Source: JALOOE01 sp964423545 (lineage in GTDB: Bacteria; Chloroflexota; Anaerolineae; CG2-30-64-16). Taken from it: a stretch of DNA of 24,692 bases. The stretch spans positions 1-24,692 of the forward strand of contig CAYRFV010000049.1 in NCBI GenBank assembly GCA_964423545.1, in the 5' to 3' direction. The position numbers were made by a program, and so were the translations under genes. Position 1 is the stretch's first letter; the number at the start of each line of letters is the position of its first letter. Under the pieces are notes generated by a model, which saw nothing but the letters and a program-made list of their open reading frames with translations, was not told the DNA's origin and did no database searches. Below, in pieces: positions 21,523 through 24,692 of this stretch.

Positions 21523-23312
21523 CAAAGACGACATTGACGATCGACGGCCAGACCATCCAGGCGGATGACAGCATGACCATCCTGGAGGTTTGCCGCAAGA
21601 GTAACATTCCCATCCCCACCCTCTGTTACCACCCCGTGTTGGAGCCGTACGGCGCCTGCCGTCTGTGCACCGTCGAAGTGATTCGGAAAGGGTGGTCCAG
21701 TCTGCACACTTCGTGCACGCATCCGGCCTGGGACGGTCTGGAAGTCAGGACCAACTCCCCGGAAGTGCGTGAGGCGCGCAAGATGGTGTTGGGGCTGATG
21801 CTTTCCCGCACGCCCAATGTGCCGTTGATCCAGGAGTTGGCGGCCGAGTACGGCGTCACTGCGCCCCCCTTCCCGGTGGACGATCCCAAGGAGAAGTGCA
21901 TTCTGTGCGGGTTGTGCGTGCGCGTGTGCAACGATATGGTGCAGGCGCACGTGCTGAACTTCTCCGACCGCGGCGTCGATCGCAAGGTTGGCCCCCCCTT
22001 CATGGAGAAGACGCGCCAGTGCATCGGCTGTGGGGCATGCACGATCGTCTGCCCGACAGGCGCCATCGAGATCGTGCTGGAAGAGGCCGGCATCTATGCC
22101 GAGAAACCGCTCGGCCCGACCGCGGCCATCTATGTGCCGTCGCTCCAGGCGGTGCCGCGCGTACCCGTCATTGACACCGACTCCTGCATTCGGTTCAGGC
22201 AGTTCGATCGCACGAACGGCGCGATCGCCGATGCCTGCGGCGCGTGCCAGCAGCTCTGTGAGGCGAATGCCATTGACTTCACCCACAAAGACGAAGTCGT
22301 TGAGCTGAATGTCGGCGCAATCGTCGTCGCCACCGGCTTTCAGATGTGGGACACGAGCAAGCTCAGCCAGTACTCCTATGGCAAGTCGCCCAACATCATC
22401 ACGGCGCTGGAGTTCGAGCGCCTCTCGAATGCCAGCGGCCCCACCGGCGGCGAGATTCTGACCGCAGATGGCGAGAAGCCGGAGCGAGTGGCGATCATCC
22501 ACTGCGTTGGCTCGCGCGACAAGAACCCCCAGGCGCACGAGTACTGCTCGCGCATCTGCTGCATGTACTCCCTGAAGCAGGCGCACCTGGTGCGCGACAA
22601 GACGCACGCTGAAGTCTACGAGTTCTACATGGACATGCGTGCGTTCGGCAAGGGGTACGAGGAGTTCTACGAGCGCGTTCAGGAGGAAGGGGTCGTCATG
22701 GTGCGCGGCCGAGGGGCCGAGGTGCAGGTGCTGCCCTCCGGCAAGCTGCGGGTCACGGGCGAAGACGCCAACCTGGGCAAGCTCGTTGCGGCCGATGTGG
22801 ACATGGTGGTGCTCAGTTCCGCCATCGAGGCGCCCGCCGACGCCGCGAAGACCGGCTCGTTGTTCGGCCTCAGCCGGACATCCGACGGCTGGTTCGCCGA
22901 GGCGCATCCCAAGCTGCGACCGGTCGAGACCAACACCGATGGCGTGTTCCTGGCGGGCTGTGCGCAGGGGCCGAAGGATGTGCCCGATACGGTGGCCCAT
23001 GCCGGCGCGGCGGCCTCTCAGGTGCTCGCGCTGCTGGGCAAGGGCGAGGTGACCATCTCGCCGCAGGTCGCAGTGGTGGACGAGAAGCTCTGCTCCGCCT
23101 GTAAGACCTGCCTGTCGGTCTGCCCGTACACGGCCATCAGCTTCGTGGTGGATGCCAACAGCGCGCGCATCAATGAAGCGTTGTGCAAGGGCTGTGGCAC
23201 CTGTGTGGCAACGTGTCCGGCGGGTGCGATCACGGGTCAGCACTTCACCGATGAGCAGATCTATGCTCAAATCGAGGGGCTGTTCCGGCTGCCGGAGCGA
23301 GTGGAGGCGTGA
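21519..23312 (+). CDS. Fusion of NuoG-type Fe-S domain with the C-terminal half of HdrA
   Basis: 597 residues. Residues 1-190 are a NuoG/HydA-type front end: [2Fe-2S] Cys36/47/50/66 and a double ferredoxin, Cys127/130/133/137 and Cys168/171/174/178. The His-Cys cluster seen in FdhA is absent. From about residue 203 (AIYVPSLQAVPRVPVID) the rest is HdrA C-terminal: a modified ferredoxin (CGACQQLCEANAIDF), VGAIVVATGFQMWD, FERLSNASGPTGGEI, CVGSRDKN, YCSRICCMYSLKQA, FYMDMRAFGKGYEEFYER, AHPKLRPVETNTDGVFLAG and two terminal [4Fe-4S] motifs. Together with the protein at 17721 this makes a complete HdrA of about 676 residues in two parts. No catalytic Mo or H-cluster domain is present. Confidence 0.93.
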   Translation: MTKTTLTIDGQTIQADDSMTILEVCRKSNIPIPTLCYHPVLEPYGACRLCTVEVIRKGWSSLHTSCTHPAWDGLEVRTNSPEVREARKMVLGLMLSRTPNVPLIQELAAEYGVTAPPFPVDDPKEKCILCGLCVRVCNDMVQAHVLNFSDRGVDRKVGPPFMEKTRQCIGCGACTIVCPTGAIEIVLEEAGIYAEKPLGPTAAIYVPSLQAVPRVPVIDTDSCIRFRQFDRTNGAIADACGACQQLCEANAIDFTHKDEVVELNVGAIVVATGFQMWDTSKLSQYSYGKSPNIITALEFERLSNASGPTGGEILTADGEKPERVAIIHCVGSRDKNPQAHEYCSRICCMYSLKQAHLVRDKTHAEVYEFYMDMRAFGKGYEEFYERVQEEGVVMVRGRGAEVQVLPSGKLRVTGEDANLGKLVAADVDMVVLSSAIEAPADAAKTGSLFGLSRTSDGWFAEAHPKLRPVETNTDGVFLAGCAQGPKDVPDTVAHAGAAASQVLALLGKGEVTISPQVAVVDEKLCSACKTCLSVCPYTAISFVVDANSARINEALCKGCGTCVATCPAGAITGQHFTDEQIYAQIEGLFRLPERVEA

Positions 23313-23313
23313 G

Positions 23314-23757
23314 ATGAGCGACAACGGCAAATTCGAGCCTCGCATCGTGGGCTTTCTCTGCAACTGGTGCACTTACACGGCGGCCGACACGGCCGGGGTC
23401 TCTCGCATGGAGCAGCCGCCCAACGTGGATATCATCCGCTTCATGTGTACGGGACGCATCGAGCCGGCATTCGTGCTGAAGGCGTTTGCCGAGGGCGCTG
23501 ACGGCGTGATCATCTCCGGCTGCCACCCGCCCGGCGATTGCCACTATACCAACGGCAACTTCAAGACCTTCCGCCGCATGCCGTTGGTGGAGGCGCTCCT
23601 GCAGCAGTACGGCATCGAGCCGGGCCGCTTCCACTGGGGGTGGATATCGGGCGCGGAGGCCCCGAAGTGGGCCGAACTGGTGCGCAGCTTCACCGAGCAG
23701 GTGCGGGCCCTGGGGCCGCTGGAGTGGAAGCAGCAGCTTGCGAGCAAGGAGGACTAG
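23314..23757 (+). CDS. mvhD: MvhD, hydrogenase-Hdr [2Fe-2S] connector
   Basis: 147 residues with the family pattern FLCNWCTY (Cys16, Cys19), RFMCTGRIEPAFVLKAF (Cys45), GADGVIISGC (Cys70) and PGDCHYTNGN (Cys76). In methanogens MvhD carries electrons from the MvhAG hydrogenase into HdrA. It begins one base after the HdrA fusion stop and is followed after three bases by mvhG, so the three are one translational unit. Confidence 0.95.
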   Translation: MSDNGKFEPRIVGFLCNWCTYTAADTAGVSRMEQPPNVDIIRFMCTGRIEPAFVLKAFAEGADGVIISGCHPPGDCHYTNGNFKTFRRMPLVEALLQQYGIEPGRFHWGWISGAEAPKWAELVRSFTEQVRALGPLEWKQQLASKED

Positions 23758-23760
23758 ACG

Positions 23761-24692
23761 ATGCCAGGGAACGGAAAGCTGAAACTAGGCCTCTACTGGG
23801 CCGCCTCTTGCGGCGGCTGCGAGATTGCGGTCGTCGAGTTGCGCGAGAAGCTGCTGATTGTGGATCAGGTGGCCGACATCGTCTTCTGGCCGGTGGCGAC
23901 CGACTTCAAGTACAAGGACGTCGAGGCTTACCCCGACGGGTTCATGGATGTCTGCATGTTCAACGGCGCCATCCGAACCAGCGAAAACGAACACCTGGCG
24001 CATCTGCTGCGGAAGAAGGCGAAGGTGTTGGTGGCGTTCGGCTCTTGCGCCTACGAGGGGTGCATCCCGGGCCTGGCCAACCTCTTCGACCGCCAATCGA
24101 TCTTCGACCGCGCCTACCTGGAGTGCCCGTCGGCCGACAACCCGAACAGGGTCGTGCCGCAGACCGTCTATCCGATGCCGGAGGGGGAGATTCACATCCC
24201 CAAGTTCTACAACACGGTCAAGACCCTTGACCAGGTGACCGATGTCGATTACTACCTGCCCGGCTGCCCGCCGCAAGACCCGCAGATCTGGGCGGTGATC
24301 GAGGCCATCGTGTCGGGCAAGCTCCCGCCGAAGGGGAGCGTGGTGGGCGCAACCGAAAAGACGGTCTGCGACGAGTGCAAACACGTGCGCGAGGAGAAGC
24401 GGATCAAGCAATTCCACCGCTACCATGAGATCATCGCCGACTCGACGCAATGCCTTTTCGACCAGGGCATTATCTGTGCAGGACCGGCGACGCGCGGCGG
24501 CTGCGGTGCGCTGTGCACCAAGGTGGACATCCCCTGCCGCGGCTGCTACGGGCCACCGCCGCACGTTCGCGACCAGGGCGCCGCGCTCCTCTCGGCGGTC
24601 GCCTCAGTGGTGGACGCCGATACGGAGGAGGAAGCCCGCCGCATCGTTGGCGACATCCCTGACCCCGTGGGCACCTTCTATCGCTTCAGCCT
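23761..24692 (+). CDS. mvhG: [NiFe]-hydrogenase small subunit, MvhG-like; runs off the window
   Basis: 310 complete codons plus two bases, with no stop before the edge. The N-terminal cluster ligands are Cys17 and Cys20 (SCGGCE), Cys96 (GSCAYEGC) and Cys169 (PGCPP). More cysteines follow at 203, 206, 231, 239, 248, 252, 259 and 262 (CRGCYGP) for the medial and distal clusters. The visible part ends in DPVGTFYRFS, typically near the C-terminus of MvhG. GCAAGGAGG precedes the ATG. It should pair with an MvhA; the only one in view is at 184. Confidence 0.94.
   Translation, partial: MPGNGKLKLGLYWAASCGGCEIAVVELREKLLIVDQVADIVFWPVATDFKYKDVEAYPDGFMDVCMFNGAIRTSENEHLAHLLRKKAKVLVAFGSCAYEGCIPGLANLFDRQSIFDRAYLECPSADNPNRVVPQTVYPMPEGEIHIPKFYNTVKTLDQVTDVDYYLPGCPPQDPQIWAVIEAIVSGKLPPKGSVVGATEKTVCDECKHVREEKRIKQFHRYHEIIADSTQCLFDQGIICAGPATRGGCGALCTKVDIPCRGCYGPPPHVRDQGAALLSAVASVVDADTEEEARRIVGDIPDPVGTFYRFS

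Noticed and set aside
3032..23312. Respiratory complex I genes
   Set aside because: Only NuoE-, NuoF- and NuoG-like peripheral parts occur. No NuoB/C/D/I or membrane subunits are present, and the NuoF proteins have the ferredoxin tail of soluble enzymes.
21276..23372. Long open frame on the minus strand opposite the HdrA fusion, and similar ones at 187-1578, 4483-5853 and 6984-8450
   Set aside because: They mirror well-supported + strand genes in GC-rich DNA, show no recognisable domains, and have the biased Arg/His/Ala composition of antisense frames.
1..24692. CRISPR array, tRNA, rRNA or insertion sequence
   Set aside because: No regularly spaced identical repeats, tRNA-like cloverleaf, rRNA segments, transposase or integrase were recognised. 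The heptad elements are degenerate and scattered.

Overview
The window is a GC-rich, gene-dense stretch of a strictly anaerobic bacterial genome. Every convincing gene is on the + strand. It encodes one hydrogen/formate/NADH/heterodisulfide-reductase electron-transfer locus plus an unusually large regulatory set. Two genes contain an in-frame UGA that should be read as selenocysteine (formate dehydrogenase and HdrA), so the host needs a Sec-decoding system, which is not in the window. The phylum cannot be fixed from the sequence. Base composition, the MvhADG/HdrABC-type gene set and the heptanucleotide intergenic repeats make a Chloroflexota-like anaerobe a reasonable but weak guess.

Layout. 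1-2052: tail of an upstream gene, the [NiFe]-hydrogenase large subunit MvhA, and its maturation protease. 2158-2568: a single-domain response regulator, followed by about 460 bases without a gene. 3032-8882: NuoE-like protein, small 2Fe-2S thioredoxin-like protein, rubrerythrin-like diiron protein, NuoF-like flavoprotein and a 937-residue selenocysteine/molybdenum formate dehydrogenase, together an NAD(P)-linked formate dehydrogenase. 9011-10110: FocA-type formate channel and a stand-alone Lrp-type ligand-binding domain. 10405-12907: DRTGG-domain protein, two response regulators and a GAF/histidine kinase. 13123-14567: HdrC and HdrB. 14626-17565: second DRTGG protein, a small GHKL ATPase, a PHP-domain protein and a degenerate SpoIIE-type phosphatase. 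17721-24692: N-terminal half of HdrA (with Sec), a second NuoE/2Fe-2S/NuoF set, a fusion of a NuoG-type iron-sulfur domain to the C-terminal half of HdrA, MvhD, and MvhG running off the end.

How it fits together (inference). MvhAG would oxidise H2 and pass electrons through MvhD to HdrA. HdrA, split into two polypeptides, would be wired both to HdrBC (thiol/disulfide-type acceptor) and, through the fused NuoG-type domain, to a NuoEF flavoprotein that handles NAD(H). That is a possible NADH-coupled, flavin-based bifurcating or confurcating Hdr-hydrogenase. The formate dehydrogenase has its own NuoEF set, and FocA moves formate.

Two further points stand out. The last base and first base of the window join in frame, so that MvhG would continue into the tail at the start and lead directly into MvhA, giving the canonical mvhD-G-A order. 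Degenerate 7-bp-period palindromic elements sit in many intergenic gaps and also inside several coding sequences, including the site where the SpoIIE-like protein should carry its catalytic aspartates.
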